64,000 nt of DNA from Rhizobacter sp. (GCA_019635355.1 JAHBZQ010000001.1:248001-312000); one strand, 5' to 3'; shown: positions 32,944-44,994, numbered from the stretch's first letter. A program made the numbers and translations. The notes: generated by a model from the letters alone, not told the origin.

Positions 32944-35475
32944 TCATGTCAGGGCCGCTTCGAGGCCCGTGGATTTGGCGGTTTCGACCGGCAGCGTAAA
33001 GGTAAAACGGCAGCCGACAGCGAGGTCGCCATTGTAGAGGTTCTGGGCCCGGATCCGGCCTCGGTGGCTCTCGATGATGGAGCGGCACAACGACAGGCCG
33101 ATGCCCAGGCCTTCGACCTTGGTGGAGAAGAAGGCTTCGTAGAGCCGGTTGATGACTTCTTCCTTCAGGCCGGGGCCCGAATCGGTGACGCCGAACTCGA
33201 TCACGCCGCCTTCTTCCGGCGTGTGCTTGGGCACCACGCGCAGCTCGATGTTGCGGCGGGCGGGCGGCAGGCCCGCCATGTCGATCGCCTCGGCCGAGTT
33301 CTTGAGCAAGTTCAAGATCACCTGCTCGATCAGGATGGGGTCGACCATCAACGTGGGCAGGCGCTGGGCCACGTAGACGTGCAGCGACACGTTGCGCCTG
33401 CGCAGCTCGATGCCGGCGAGGTCGACCGCGTCTTCGACGATGGTGCGGGCTTCGGCGGCCTGGCGTTGCGGCTCGCTGCGCTTCACGAAGGCACGGATGC
33501 GGCGAATGATCTGCGCGGCGCGGTCGGCCTGTTTGGCGGTCTTCTCGAGCGCGGCGACGAGGTCGTCCTTGCCGATGGCATCGCTCTTCACGCGCGACAC
33601 CATGCCGTTGCAGTAGTTGGTGATGGCGGTGAGCGGCTGGTTGAGCTCGTGCGCGACCGATGACGCCATCTCGCCCATGGTCATCAGCCGGCTCGTGACC
33701 TGCGCCTTCTCGGCCTGCTGCTTCGACTGCTCTTCGGCGTGGCGGCGGCTCGTGATGTCTGTTGCGATCAGCATCTGCGCGAGGCGGCCGTCGGTCCATT
33801 GCAGGTAGCGCGCGCGCACGTCGAACCACTTCTGCAGCGAGTCGACGAAGACTTCGCGTGTCTCGGAGCCGGCTTCAGTGAGCTCCTGCGTAGGCAGGCC
33901 GCCGAAGCTGTCGACCGAGTCGCCCATGTCGGCAATCATCGGCAGGCCCGGCTCGCCACCGGCCAGCGTGCCGTGGCCCTGCGCGTCGGCACCGAACCAG
34001 AGGCGGTAGGAGCGGTTGGCGAAAAGCAGCTCGCCCTGCTGCACCGACAGCACCGACACGGCAGCGTCGAGCCCTTCCAGCACGGTGGTGAAGCGCTCGT
34101 GCGAGGCCGAGAGCTGGTCGCGCACCCGCTTGGCCTCGGTGATGTTGGTCATCGAGGTCATCCAGCCGGTCTGCATGCCCTTGGGGTCGATCAGCGGCGA
34201 GACGTACATGCGGGCGTCGAAGAGCGTGCCGTCCTTGCGCATCGCCTTCACCTCGATGCCGCCGGCGGGGCTGCGGCCTTGCAGCTCCTGCTGCAGCAGG
34301 CGCATGTTTTCCTCGTAGCGATCGGGCGGCCAGTGCGGGAAGGGCGGCATGCGGCCGATGAGTTCGTGTTCGCTGAAGCCCGTCATCGCGCAGAAGGCGG
34401 GGTTCACGTAGGTGATGCGGCCTTCCATGTCCATCGCGCGCATGCCGGTGAGCATGGAGTTTTCCATCGCGCGGCGGAAGTTCGTTTCCGACACCAGCGT
34501 GGCCTGCATCTGCACGCGCCGGCGCATGTGGCGCCAGGTGCCGAGCAGCATCCACACGGTCAGCACCGAGAGGGCCGACACCATCCAGAACAGCGTGTTG
34601 CTGATGAGGCCGATGGAGGTGCGGTAGCCCTGGCCGCGCAGCACGAGGCCATTGGCGGCGGGCGCGAGCGGCACCTCGTGCACGATGGACGCGGGCTTGG
34701 CGGTCTCGCCCGGCGTCATCGGCAGCGTGCTCGCCACCACCTTGCCCTGCGCATCGACGAGCGTCATCGTGTGCCGCTTCGACACCTCGGCCGGAATGAA
34801 ATAGCGCACCAGCGAGTCGATGGAGTACTCGGCGATCAGCGTGCCCGAGAAGGCGCTGCGGTCGAGCAGCGGCACGTGCGCCTGGAACACCGCGTTGCCA
34901 TTGGCATCGCCGAAGGGGCGTGAGTACACCGGCAGCCGCAACTCGCGCGTGGCGCGGAAGGCCTGGTCGGGCTCGCTGTTGCGCTGCTCGGGCAGCGAGC
35001 GCTGGTTGTCGATGTAGGGCAGGCCGAGTTCGGAAAAGAGCGTGGTCGTCGAGTAGCTGGCCTTGCGCGCGCGCGACTGGTTCACCCAGATGAGGTTGGT
35101 GATCTCCGGCCGCTCGCGCGTGAAGCTCGCGGCCTGGCTCTGGAACTCTTCTTCATCGATCTGGCGGGTGACGATCTCGCGCGCGATGCGCACGAGCTGC
35201 TCCTGGTTCTCGATCAGGCGCAGCCGCACCTGCTGCTGCGCGATCTCGGTGTCGCGCTTGACCGACTCCTGCTCGCGCTCGAACTCCTCATTGCGCAGGT
35301 ACCAGAAGGCCGAAATGATCGCGGCGAGGAAGAGCAGCACCGAGACCAGCGGGCCCAGCGTCGCGTAGCGGTCCTGGCGGGCCGGCGACTGCCGCCGCCA
35401 CCACCGGCCGACCAGGCGGCCGGCCCTCGCGGTGACAGGGCGACGGGGTGGCGAGGCTGGTGCAGGAGTGGACAT
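32944..35475 (-). CDS. Membrane-bound PAS sensor histidine kinase
   Basis: About 843 residues are read from ATG at 35475; a TTG at 35502 with GAGGCG upstream is an alternative. Rough layout: membrane helix near 38-60, periplasmic sensor of about 225 residues, second helix near 290-312, PAS domain (NSMLTGMRAMDMEGRITYVN), second PAS-like domain, His box MASSVAHELNQPLTAITNY, and an ATPase domain with NLLKNSAEAI, DSGPGL and GLGIGLSLCRSII. The architecture recalls DctB/FixL-type kinases. It should phosphorylate the FixJ-like regulator beside it. The signal is unknown. Confidence 0.92.
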   Translation of the reverse strand: MSTPAPASPPRRPVTARAGRLVGRWWRRQSPARQDRYATLGPLVSVLLFLAAIISAFWYLRNEEFEREQESVKRDTEIAQQQVRLRLIENQEQLVRIAREIVTRQIDEEEFQSQAASFTRERPEITNLIWVNQSRARKASYSTTTLFSELGLPYIDNQRSLPEQRNSEPDQAFRATRELRLPVYSRPFGDANGNAVFQAHVPLLDRSAFSGTLIAEYSIDSLVRYFIPAEVSKRHTMTLVDAQGKVVASTLPMTPGETAKPASIVHEVPLAPAANGLVLRGQGYRTSIGLISNTLFWMVSALSVLTVWMLLGTWRHMRRRVQMQATLVSETNFRRAMENSMLTGMRAMDMEGRITYVNPAFCAMTGFSEHELIGRMPPFPHWPPDRYEENMRLLQQELQGRSPAGGIEVKAMRKDGTLFDARMYVSPLIDPKGMQTGWMTSMTNITEAKRVRDQLSASHERFTTVLEGLDAAVSVLSVQQGELLFANRSYRLWFGADAQGHGTLAGGEPGLPMIADMGDSVDSFGGLPTQELTEAGSETREVFVDSLQKWFDVRARYLQWTDGRLAQMLIATDITSRRHAEEQSKQQAEKAQVTSRLMTMGEMASSVAHELNQPLTAITNYCNGMVSRVKSDAIGKDDLVAALEKTAKQADRAAQIIRRIRAFVKRSEPQRQAAEARTIVEDAVDLAGIELRRRNVSLHVYVAQRLPTLMVDPILIEQVILNLLKNSAEAIDMAGLPPARRNIELRVVPKHTPEEGGVIEFGVTDSGPGLKEEVINRLYEAFFSTKVEGLGIGLSLCRSIIESHRGRIRAQNLYNGDLAVGCRFTFTLPVETAKSTGLEAALT

Positions 35476-35625
35476 AGGCGGATTATCGAGGGGCGTTTGC
35501 AACGCCTCAGTTGTTCCATTTTTGATCCGTAAAAGTTCGTATAGTGAAACGGCGTAGCGCTATTTGAAAAAATTCAGACTTATGGGACACTCCGCCGCAA
35601 CCTGAATCCCAACAAGGAGACAAGC

Positions 35626-38334
<2,709 letters not shown>

Positions 38335-38352
38335 GGCCGGAGACACAACAAC

Positions 38353-39699
38353 ATGGCGCTGGTGGAAGTGAAAGTCCCCGACATCGGGGACTTCAAGGAC
38401 GTCGAGATCATCGAGGTGCTCGTCAAGCCCGGTGACACGATCAAGGCCGAGCAGTCACTCGTGACCGTCGAGAGCGACAAGGCCTCGATGGAGATCCCGG
38501 CTTCGCATGCCGGGGTCGTGAAGGAAATGAAGGTCAAGCTCGGCGACAAGATCAGCGAAGGCTCGCTGCTCCTGATGCTGGAGGCGGCCGATGGTGCATC
38601 GGCGGCGGCGCCTGCTCCGGCACCTGCCGCGGCTGCGCCCGCACCGGCGCCGGTGGCGGCCGCAGCCCCTCAAGCCGCCGCGGCGTCTGTGCCTGCCGCT
38701 CCTGCGGAGCGCACGCTGCCCACCGCGGCATTGCCGGCCCATGAGCCGACCGCACCGCGCGACCGCCTGCCGCACGCCTCGCCCACCATCCGCAAGCTCG
38801 CCCGCGAGCTGGGCGTGCCGCTGGACGAGGTGAAGGGCACGGGCCCGAAAGGCCGCATCACGCACGACGACGTGCACGGCTTCGTCAAGGGCGTGATGGC
38901 CGGCCAGGTGCAGACCAAGGCCCAGTCCGCCAAGGGCGGCGGCGCGGCAGCCGGTGGTGGCAACTTCCCGGGCCTGCCCGCCTGGCCGCAGGTCGACTTC
39001 GCGAAGTTCGGCCCCATCGAGCGCAAGGACCTCAGCCGCATCAAGAAGATCAGCGGCGCGGCCCTGCACCGCAACTGGGTGATGATTCCGCACGTCACCA
39101 ACCACGACAACGCCGACATCACCGAGCTCGAAGCCTTCCGCGTGCAGACGAACAAGGAAAACGAGAAGAGCGGCGTCAAGGTCACGATGCTCGCCTTCGT
39201 GATCAAGGCTGTGGTGGCAGCGCTGAAGAAATTCCCCGAGTTCAACGCCTCGCTCGACGGCGACGCACTGGTGCTCAAGCAGTATTTCCACATCGGCTTC
39301 GCGGCCGACACGCCGAATGGCCTCGTGGTGCCCGTGCTGAAGGATGCCGACAAGAAAGGCATCCTGCAGATCAGCAAGGAGATGAGCGAACTTGCCGCCA
39401 AGGCGCGCGACGGCAAGCTCGGCCCCGCGGACATGAGCGGCGGCTGCTTCTCGATCAGCTCGCTGGGCGGCATCGGTGGGCGCTACTTCTCGCCGATCAT
39501 CAATGCGCCCGAGGTGTCGATCCTCGGCTTGTCGCGCAGCGTGATGGAGCCGGTGTGGGACGGCAAGGCCTTCCAGCCCCGTCTCATGCTGCCCTTGAGC
39601 CTGAGCTACGACCACCGCGTGATCGACGGCGCCGCTGCTGCGCGCTTCAACGCGTATTTGGGGCAGGTCTTGGCTGACTTCAGGAGAGTCCTGCTGTGA
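38353..39699 (+). CDS. aceF: Pyruvate dehydrogenase E2, dihydrolipoyl acetyltransferase
   Basis: The 448 residues have one lipoyl domain (1-78, lipoylated Lys43 in ESDKASME), an Ala/Pro linker, a subunit-binding domain (SPTIRKLARELGVPLDEVKG) and a catalytic domain ending in LSYDHRVIDGAAAARF with the active His/Asp. E. coli E2 has three lipoyl domains; this has one, but a second, near-identical one is on LpdA. The stop overlaps the next gene (GTGA). Confidence 0.97.
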   Translation: MALVEVKVPDIGDFKDVEIIEVLVKPGDTIKAEQSLVTVESDKASMEIPASHAGVVKEMKVKLGDKISEGSLLLMLEAADGASAAAPAPAPAAAAPAPAPVAAAAPQAAAASVPAAPAERTLPTAALPAHEPTAPRDRLPHASPTIRKLARELGVPLDEVKGTGPKGRITHDDVHGFVKGVMAGQVQTKAQSAKGGGAAAGGGNFPGLPAWPQVDFAKFGPIERKDLSRIKKISGAALHRNWVMIPHVTNHDNADITELEAFRVQTNKENEKSGVKVTMLAFVIKAVVAALKKFPEFNASLDGDALVLKQYFHIGFAADTPNGLVVPVLKDADKKGILQISKEMSELAAKARDGKLGPADMSGGCFSISSLGGIGGRYFSPIINAPEVSILGLSRSVMEPVWDGKAFQPRLMLPLSLSYDHRVIDGAAAARFNAYLGQVLADFRRVLL

Positions 39700-40274
39700 C
39701 CACCGTCGTGGTGGTCCGCAAGGCCGGGCAGGTGGCGATCGCGGGTGACAGCCTTGTCACCTTCGGCGACACCCGCCTGCCGCATGGCTACGAAAACAAC
39801 GAGAAGCTCTTCAAGGTGGGCGACTCGTGGGTCGGCATGGCCGGCACCACGGCGCACTTCCCGGTGCTGCGGCGCGCGCTCGCGTGGCTGCCACCCGAGG
39901 AGCTCAAGCTGCACTCGCGCGACGAGGTGTTCGACACCTTCCTCAAGATCCACCCGAAGCTGAAGGAAGTCTTCTACCTCAACACCAAGGAAGAAGACGC
40001 CGACCCCTACGAAAGCTCGCAGCTCACCGCGCTCATCGCGAACGCGAGCGGCATCTACGGCGTGTACTCGTACCGCGAGGTCTTCGAGTTCGACCGCTTC
40101 TGGGCGATCGGCTCGGGCCGCGCGTTCGCGCTCGGCGCGATGTACGCCGCCTTCGACCGCGCCAAGACGGCACGCGAACTCGCCGAGATCGGCGTGAAGG
40201 CGGGATGTGAATTCGACAAGAACTCCGACGGCCCCGTGAAGGTGCAGGCGATCAAGCTCAAAGGAAAAGACTGA
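39696..40274 (+). CDS. bph: Proteasome-like Ntn peptidase (betaproteobacterial proteasome homologue)
   Basis: The 192 residues start at GTG, which overlaps the aceF stop. After removal of Met, the N-terminus TTVVVVRKAGQVAIAGDS is that of the HslV/proteasome beta family: nucleophile Thr1, Asp17 in AGDS and a Lys (about 36 in NEKLF) in the place of HslV Lys33. It has an extra loop before that Lys and is not HslV proper; no HslU ATPase lies nearby. These traits match the BPH family known from Betaproteobacteria, which forms stacked-ring peptidases. Some databases mislabel relatives as transporters, but there is no membrane segment. Its place inside the PDH operon is notable. Confidence 0.8.
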   Translation: MTTVVVVRKAGQVAIAGDSLVTFGDTRLPHGYENNEKLFKVGDSWVGMAGTTAHFPVLRRALAWLPPEELKLHSRDEVFDTFLKIHPKLKEVFYLNTKEEDADPYESSQLTALIANASGIYGVYSYREVFEFDRFWAIGSGRAFALGAMYAAFDRAKTARELAEIGVKAGCEFDKNSDGPVKVQAIKLKGKD

Positions 40275-40276
40275 AC

Positions 40277-42064
40277 ATGGCGACCCTCGAGATCAAGGTG
40301 CCCGACATTGGCGACTTCAAGGACGTCGCCATCATCGAGGTGCTGGTCAAACCCGGCGACACGGTGACGAAAGACCAGTCGCTGGTGACGGTGGAAAGCG
40401 ACAAGGCGTCGATGGAGATCCCGTCGTCGCATGCGGGTGTCGTGAAGGAGATGAAGGTCAAGCTGGGCGACAAGATCAGCGAAGGGTCGCTGCTGTTGAC
40501 GCTGGACGCGTCCGATGCCGTTCGGGCTGAGCCCTCCACCGTTCGGGCTGAGCCTGTCGAAGCCCCCAAGCAGGTCGCCAGCCCTTCGACAAGCTCAGGG
40601 CGAACGGAGCCGGCTCCTGCGGCCGCCACCCACACCGGCGGCTCCGACCTCGAATGCGACGTGCTCGTGCTCGGCGCCGGCCCGGGGGGCTACAGCGCCG
40701 CCTTCCGCGCCGCCGACCTCGGGTTGAAGACCGTGCTCGTCGAGCGTTTCCCGACGCTCGGCGGCGTCTGCCTCAACGTCGGCTGCATCCCCTCGAAGGC
40801 CCTGCTGCACGTGGCTGCGGTGATGGATGAGGTGAAGCACTTCGAATCCCTGGGCGTGAGCTTCGGCAAGCCGAGCGTCGACCTCGCCAAGCTCAAGGCG
40901 CACAAGGACAAGGTGGTGGGCAAGCTCACCGGCGGCCTCAACGCGATGGCCAAGATGCGCAAGGTCACGGTGGTCCAGGGTACGGGCGAGTTCCTTGACC
41001 CCTACCACCTCGGCGTGACCAAGGCCGATGGCGGCAAGCAGATCGTCAAGTTCAAGAACGCGATCATCGCGGCCGGCTCCGAAGCGGTGAAGCTGCCCTT
41101 CCTGCCGAAGGACGACCCGCGTGTCGTCACCTCCACCGGCGCGCTCGAATTGCGCCAGGCCCCGAAGCGCATGCTCGTGATCGGCGGCGGCATCATCGGC
41201 CTGGAGATGGGCACGGTGTACAGCAGCACCGTGGGGGCGCGCCTCGATGTGGTGGAAATGCTCGACGGCCTGATGCAGGGCGCCGACCGCGACATGGTGA
41301 AGGTGTGGCAGAAGCTCAACGCGCCGCGCTTCGACAACATCATGCTCAAGACCAAGACGGTCGGGGCCGAAGCCACGAAGGACGGCATCCTCGTCAAGTT
41401 CGAGGGTGAAAACGCGCCGAAGGAACCGCAGCTCTATGACCTGGTGTTGCAAGCGGTGGGCCGTGTGCCCAACGGCAAGCGCATCGGTGCCGACAAGGCG
41501 GGCGTGGCGGTCAACGAGCGTGGCTTCATCCCGGTCGACATCCAGATGCGCACCAACGTGCCCCACATCTTCGCCATCGGCGACATCGTGGGCCAGCCCA
41601 TGCTCGCGCACAAGGCGGTGCACGAGGGGCACGTCGCGGCCGAGGTCGCATCAGGCGATACGCATGCGGCGTTCGACGCCCGCGTGATCCCGAGCGTGGC
41701 CTACACCGACCCCGAAGTGGCCTGGGTGGGTCTCACCGAAGACGATGCCAAGGCGCGAGGCATCAAGCTCAAGAAGGGCTTGTTCCCGTGGACGGCTTCC
41801 GGCCGTGCGATTGCGAACACACGCGACGAAGGCTTCACCAAGCTGCTCTTCGACGAGGAGACCGGCCGCATCGTCGGCGGTGCGATCGTCGGCACGCATG
41901 CGGGCGACATGATCGGCGAGGTGGCCCTGGCCATCGAGATGGGGGCCGACGCCATCGACATCGGCAAGACCATCCATCCGCACCCGACGCTGGGCGAAAG
42001 CCTGGGCATGGCAGCAGAAGCCGCTGAGGGGCACTGCACGGACTTGCCACCCGTGAAGCGCTGA
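40277..42064 (+). CDS. lpdA: Dihydrolipoyl dehydrogenase with N-terminal lipoyl domain
   Basis: The 595 residues have an N-terminal lipoyl domain (1-78, Lys43 in ESDKASME), a linker, then the E3 flavoprotein: FAD motif VLVLGAGPGGYSAAFRAADL, redox disulfide CLNVGC, NAD site VIGGGIIGLEMGTVYSSTVG and the catalytic HPHPTLGESLG. It reoxidises dihydrolipoamide for the PDH complex. Such lipoyl-E3 fusions are known in Betaproteobacteria. The linker is lengthened by an in-frame REP-like repeat. The upstream peptidase stop is two bases away. Confidence 0.96.
   Translation: MATLEIKVPDIGDFKDVAIIEVLVKPGDTVTKDQSLVTVESDKASMEIPSSHAGVVKEMKVKLGDKISEGSLLLTLDASDAVRAEPSTVRAEPVEAPKQVASPSTSSGRTEPAPAAATHTGGSDLECDVLVLGAGPGGYSAAFRAADLGLKTVLVERFPTLGGVCLNVGCIPSKALLHVAAVMDEVKHFESLGVSFGKPSVDLAKLKAHKDKVVGKLTGGLNAMAKMRKVTVVQGTGEFLDPYHLGVTKADGGKQIVKFKNAIIAAGSEAVKLPFLPKDDPRVVTSTGALELRQAPKRMLVIGGGIIGLEMGTVYSSTVGARLDVVEMLDGLMQGADRDMVKVWQKLNAPRFDNIMLKTKTVGAEATKDGILVKFEGENAPKEPQLYDLVLQAVGRVPNGKRIGADKAGVAVNERGFIPVDIQMRTNVPHIFAIGDIVGQPMLAHKAVHEGHVAAEVASGDTHAAFDARVIPSVAYTDPEVAWVGLTEDDAKARGIKLKKGLFPWTASGRAIANTRDEGFTKLLFDEETGRIVGGAIVGTHAGDMIGEVALAIEMGADAIDIGKTIHPHPTLGESLGMAAEAAEGHCTDLPPVKR
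40519..40607. repeat. REP-like palindromic repeat inside lpdA
   Basis: Two imperfect arms (40539-40562 and 40584-40607; 21 of 24 positions complementary) carry GTTCGGGCTGAGC and, inverted, CTTCGACAAGCTCAGGGCGA. A partial direct copy CGTTCGGGCTGAGCC begins at 40519. This is a widespread proteobacterial palindromic repeat that is normally intergenic. Here it is read in frame as VRAEPSTVRAEPVEA ... PSTSSGRTEPA within the linker between the lipoyl and FAD domains. Confidence 0.85.
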
Positions 42065-42073
42065 TCGGTCAGG

Positions 42074-43966
42074 TCAGCGGTTGGACTCTTTGACGATCAA
42101 CCACTGCCCACCGATTTGCTGCCAGATCAGGGACTTCTGCATCACGTCCTTGAAGCCTTCGGAGCGGTAGCTCTGCTTGAACTGCGTCTCGACGCGGTCG
42201 GGTGCGAGTTCGCGGGCCAGCACTTCCTCGAGCTTGATGTTGATCTCGCCCTTCCTCGTGACGAGGCGGCGCCGCTGGTTCTTCCAGCTCTCGGCATCGC
42301 CGAGTTCGGAGCGGAAGTCGGGCGCATAGAACGCGAGGTAGCGGTCGACGTCTTTCGCTTCCCACGCGGCCGCCCATTCGTTGAGGCGGCGCACTGACAA
42401 GGCGGTGGGGCCGTTGACCGACGCCGCGGTGGGCTCCGAGGGGAGCGTGTTCGCAGACGCCTTCAGAGGTGCCGCCGACTCGGTGCGCACGGACGGCGTC
42501 GCCACGCTGCCCACGGTCGTGGACGGCAGCACGGTGCCGGGTGTCAACGAAGCGGCGCGACGGTTGAGCTCGTCGAGGTTGAGCGGCTGGATCTCGATGG
42601 CCTCGAGCGGGCAGCGGCCGGGGCCTTCGTCGCCGGCCGACCAGTTCTCGCTGCCTTCCGGGGCTTCGCGGTCGCTGCGCAGGCCGAGCTGGGTATTCAG
42701 GCGGTTGAGCGCGGCCTGCACGCGGGCGTAGGCGATGCCGAGATCGAACTCGGCGTTGGCATACGAGCGGCGTGCGGTGTAGAGCTCGTTCTCCGAGTTC
42801 AAGAGGTCGAGCAGGCTGCGCTGGCCGATGTCGAACTGCTGGCGGTAGGCGTCGCGTGCCTTCTCGATCGCGAGCGTGTTGCGGTCGAGGTAGATCAGCT
42901 GGTCGGCGAGCTTCTTCGTGTCGTTGTAGGCGATGGCGAGCACCTGGCGCGCATCGCGGCAGGCCTTGTCGCGCTGGTCGGCGGCCTGGTTCACGAGGTT
43001 GGCCTGCTGGCGCACGCGGGCGCGGTCGCTGCCACCGTTGAAGAGGTTCCAGTTCAGCACGATCTCGGCCGAGCTGTCGCTGCGCTGGTCGCGCACGCCG
43101 TCGAAATTCTTGCCGGTGCCCGAGCGCAAGCGCGCTTCGAGCTTGGGCTGGTAGGCCGACTCGCGCGCGTTCAGCAGCTCTTTGGTGGCGCGCAGCGTCT
43201 CGATCGAGGCGCTCACGGCCGGGCTGCGGCGCGCGGCTTCGACCGAGGCCTCGTTGGCCGAGGCGGGCACGCCATCTTTGAGCGGCACCGGCAGCGGCAT
43301 CGCCTTGGGCGGCGCCACGCCCACCACACGCTGGTAGCGCGCCGACACGTCGTGGAGGTTCGAAAGCTCCGTGGCGAGGTTCGACTCGGCCAGCGCCAGA
43401 CGGGCACCCGCCTGTTCGAGGTCGACGCCACGGCCCACGCCGGCCTTGAAGCGCGACTGGATCTGGTTGAACGCGCTCTTGTGCTGCACGTAGCTGTCTT
43501 CGGCCAGCTGCACGAGGCGGCGGTAGCGCAGCACGTCGTAGTAGGCACGCGCGGCTTCGAGCGCGGTCTGTTCGGTGGCGTCGAGCAGCTCGAAGTAGCG
43601 TGCGAGCTTTTCGTGGCCGAGGCGGCCCACTTCGTTTTGCGTGGCGAGGCCGTCCCACAGCAGCTGGCTCAAGGTGAGCGAGGCGCCGCTGCGGCTGATG
43701 GATTGGCTTTGCGGCGTGCGCGAATCGATGCGGTCGCGGTCGCGGCCGGCAGAGGCACTCAGGTCGAGGCGCGGGAAGTAACCGCCACGCGCCCCGTCGA
43801 CCGCATCGGCGGCCGCGCGGTAGGCGTTGAAGCGCGCGGTGACGTCGGGGTTGGTGTTGATCGCTTGCTGCGCCGCGGCCTTCAGGGCCTCATTGCTCTG
43901 TGCGCTGGCACTGGCGGCAAACGCCAGGGTGAGGGCAAGAGTCAAGGCTCGGGTCTTGAAGTGCAT
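42074..43966 (-). CDS. TolC-family outer-membrane efflux protein with C-terminal NTF2-like domain
   Basis: The 630 residues have a signal peptide (LTLALTLAFAASASAQ), two outer-membrane efflux repeats (about 27-435; helices rich in Ala, with FDIGQRSLLDLLNSENEL in the conserved position), a low-complexity linker and a C-terminal domain of about 105 residues (LNEWAAAWEAKDVDRYLAFY ... QQIGGQWLIVKES). That tail resembles the NTF2/SnoaL-like domain found in Cds6-type proteins. TolC proteins are usually about 450 residues, so this is a fusion. Its neighbours suggest it is the exit duct for the giant adhesin. Confidence 0.9.
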   Translation of the reverse strand: MHFKTRALTLALTLAFAASASAQSNEALKAAAQQAINTNPDVTARFNAYRAAADAVDGARGGYFPRLDLSASAGRDRDRIDSRTPQSQSISRSGASLTLSQLLWDGLATQNEVGRLGHEKLARYFELLDATEQTALEAARAYYDVLRYRRLVQLAEDSYVQHKSAFNQIQSRFKAGVGRGVDLEQAGARLALAESNLATELSNLHDVSARYQRVVGVAPPKAMPLPVPLKDGVPASANEASVEAARRSPAVSASIETLRATKELLNARESAYQPKLEARLRSGTGKNFDGVRDQRSDSSAEIVLNWNLFNGGSDRARVRQQANLVNQAADQRDKACRDARQVLAIAYNDTKKLADQLIYLDRNTLAIEKARDAYRQQFDIGQRSLLDLLNSENELYTARRSYANAEFDLGIAYARVQAALNRLNTQLGLRSDREAPEGSENWSAGDEGPGRCPLEAIEIQPLNLDELNRRAASLTPGTVLPSTTVGSVATPSVRTESAAPLKASANTLPSEPTAASVNGPTALSVRRLNEWAAAWEAKDVDRYLAFYAPDFRSELGDAESWKNQRRRLVTRKGEINIKLEEVLARELAPDRVETQFKQSYRSEGFKDVMQKSLIWQQIGGQWLIVKESNR

Positions 43967-44228
43967 CAGGCAGGTCTTTCAGGAGCGTCGTCCAAGTAGT
44001 GAGGGGTTCCTTCGACGCGGGGCGAGTTTAGCCGCCGCGTTCCAGGCCTTCGTCCCCCCCGACCGCATGGCCGTGTGGGACTATTTCACGACCCTCGGCT
44101 GCACGGGCGGGTTCCGTGAAAAAGGCCCGGGTTGCCCAATAGCACCGATCGGCCGGCCTGCGCAGGCGAGAGACCTCAATTCCGCGGCCGGCGTGACGAC
44201 AACAGGTCGTTAAACCGTCTTCGCGCCC

Positions 44229-44942
44229 GTGTCGATTTTTCACACCCCATCGTCGAGCCTGCATGAGCTGCGTGTGCGCTGCACGCCGCTGCGCCTGTGG
44301 GTGGTGGCGTGGCTGGTCGTGGCGCTGCTGGTGCCGGGCCTGCCTTCGCAGGCGTGGGACGCGGAACGCATGATGGCCGCGGCCACGCGCATCTCGCCAC
44401 GTGCGGTGGCCGGGGTGAAGGCGCTGCAGCCGCTGCTGATGCAGTCGGTCGGGCAGGACGAGGCGGCGCAGCTGCAGGCCATCAACCAGTTCTTCAACCG
44501 GCGCATCCAGTTCCGCGACGACACCGAGGCCTGGGGCCAGGCCGACTATTGGGCCAGCCCCTTGGAGAGCCTGGACCGCGGCCAGGGCGACTGCGAGGAC
44601 TACGCCATCGCCAAGTACTTCAGCCTGCTGGCCGTGGGCATGCCGGTTGCCAAGTTGCGGCTCGTCTACGTGCGCGCCCAGATCGGCGGGCCCAATGGCG
44701 TGGTGCAGGCCCACATGGTGCTGGCCTACTATGCGTCACCCGGTGCCGAGCCGATGATCCTGGACAACCTCATCACCGACGTGCGGCCCGCTTCGCGACG
44801 GCCCGACCTGGTGCCGGTGTTCAGCTTCAACAGCGAGGGGCTGTGGCAAGGTGTGGGGCCGCAGGCGGCGGGCGACCCGGCGGCGCGGCTGTCGCGCTGG
44901 CGCGAGGTTCTTGTGAAGGCGAGGGCGGAAGGGTTCCAATGA
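44229..44942 (+). CDS. lapG: LapG-like periplasmic cysteine protease
   Basis: The 237 residues have an N-terminal signal or membrane segment (LWVVAWLVVALLVPGLPSQA) and a transglutaminase-like cysteine protease domain. Catalytic residues are Cys122 (RGQGDCEDYAIAKY), His162 (QAHMVLAYY) and Asp179 (ILDNLITDV). LapG cleaves the N-terminus of a LapA-type adhesin at a di-alanine site when not held by LapD. The GTG start is tentative because no strong RBS is visible. The LapD-like gene starts 52 bases later. Confidence 0.9.
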   Translation: MSIFHTPSSSLHELRVRCTPLRLWVVAWLVVALLVPGLPSQAWDAERMMAAATRISPRAVAGVKALQPLLMQSVGQDEAAQLQAINQFFNRRIQFRDDTEAWGQADYWASPLESLDRGQGDCEDYAIAKYFSLLAVGMPVAKLRLVYVRAQIGGPNGVVQAHMVLAYYASPGAEPMILDNLITDVRPASRRPDLVPVFSFNSEGLWQGVGPQAAGDPAARLSRWREVLVKARAEGFQ

Positions 44943-44994
44943 CGAGCGTGATGAGAGCCCCCGGAACCAGAAGTACAACGAAAAGGAAAACGGC

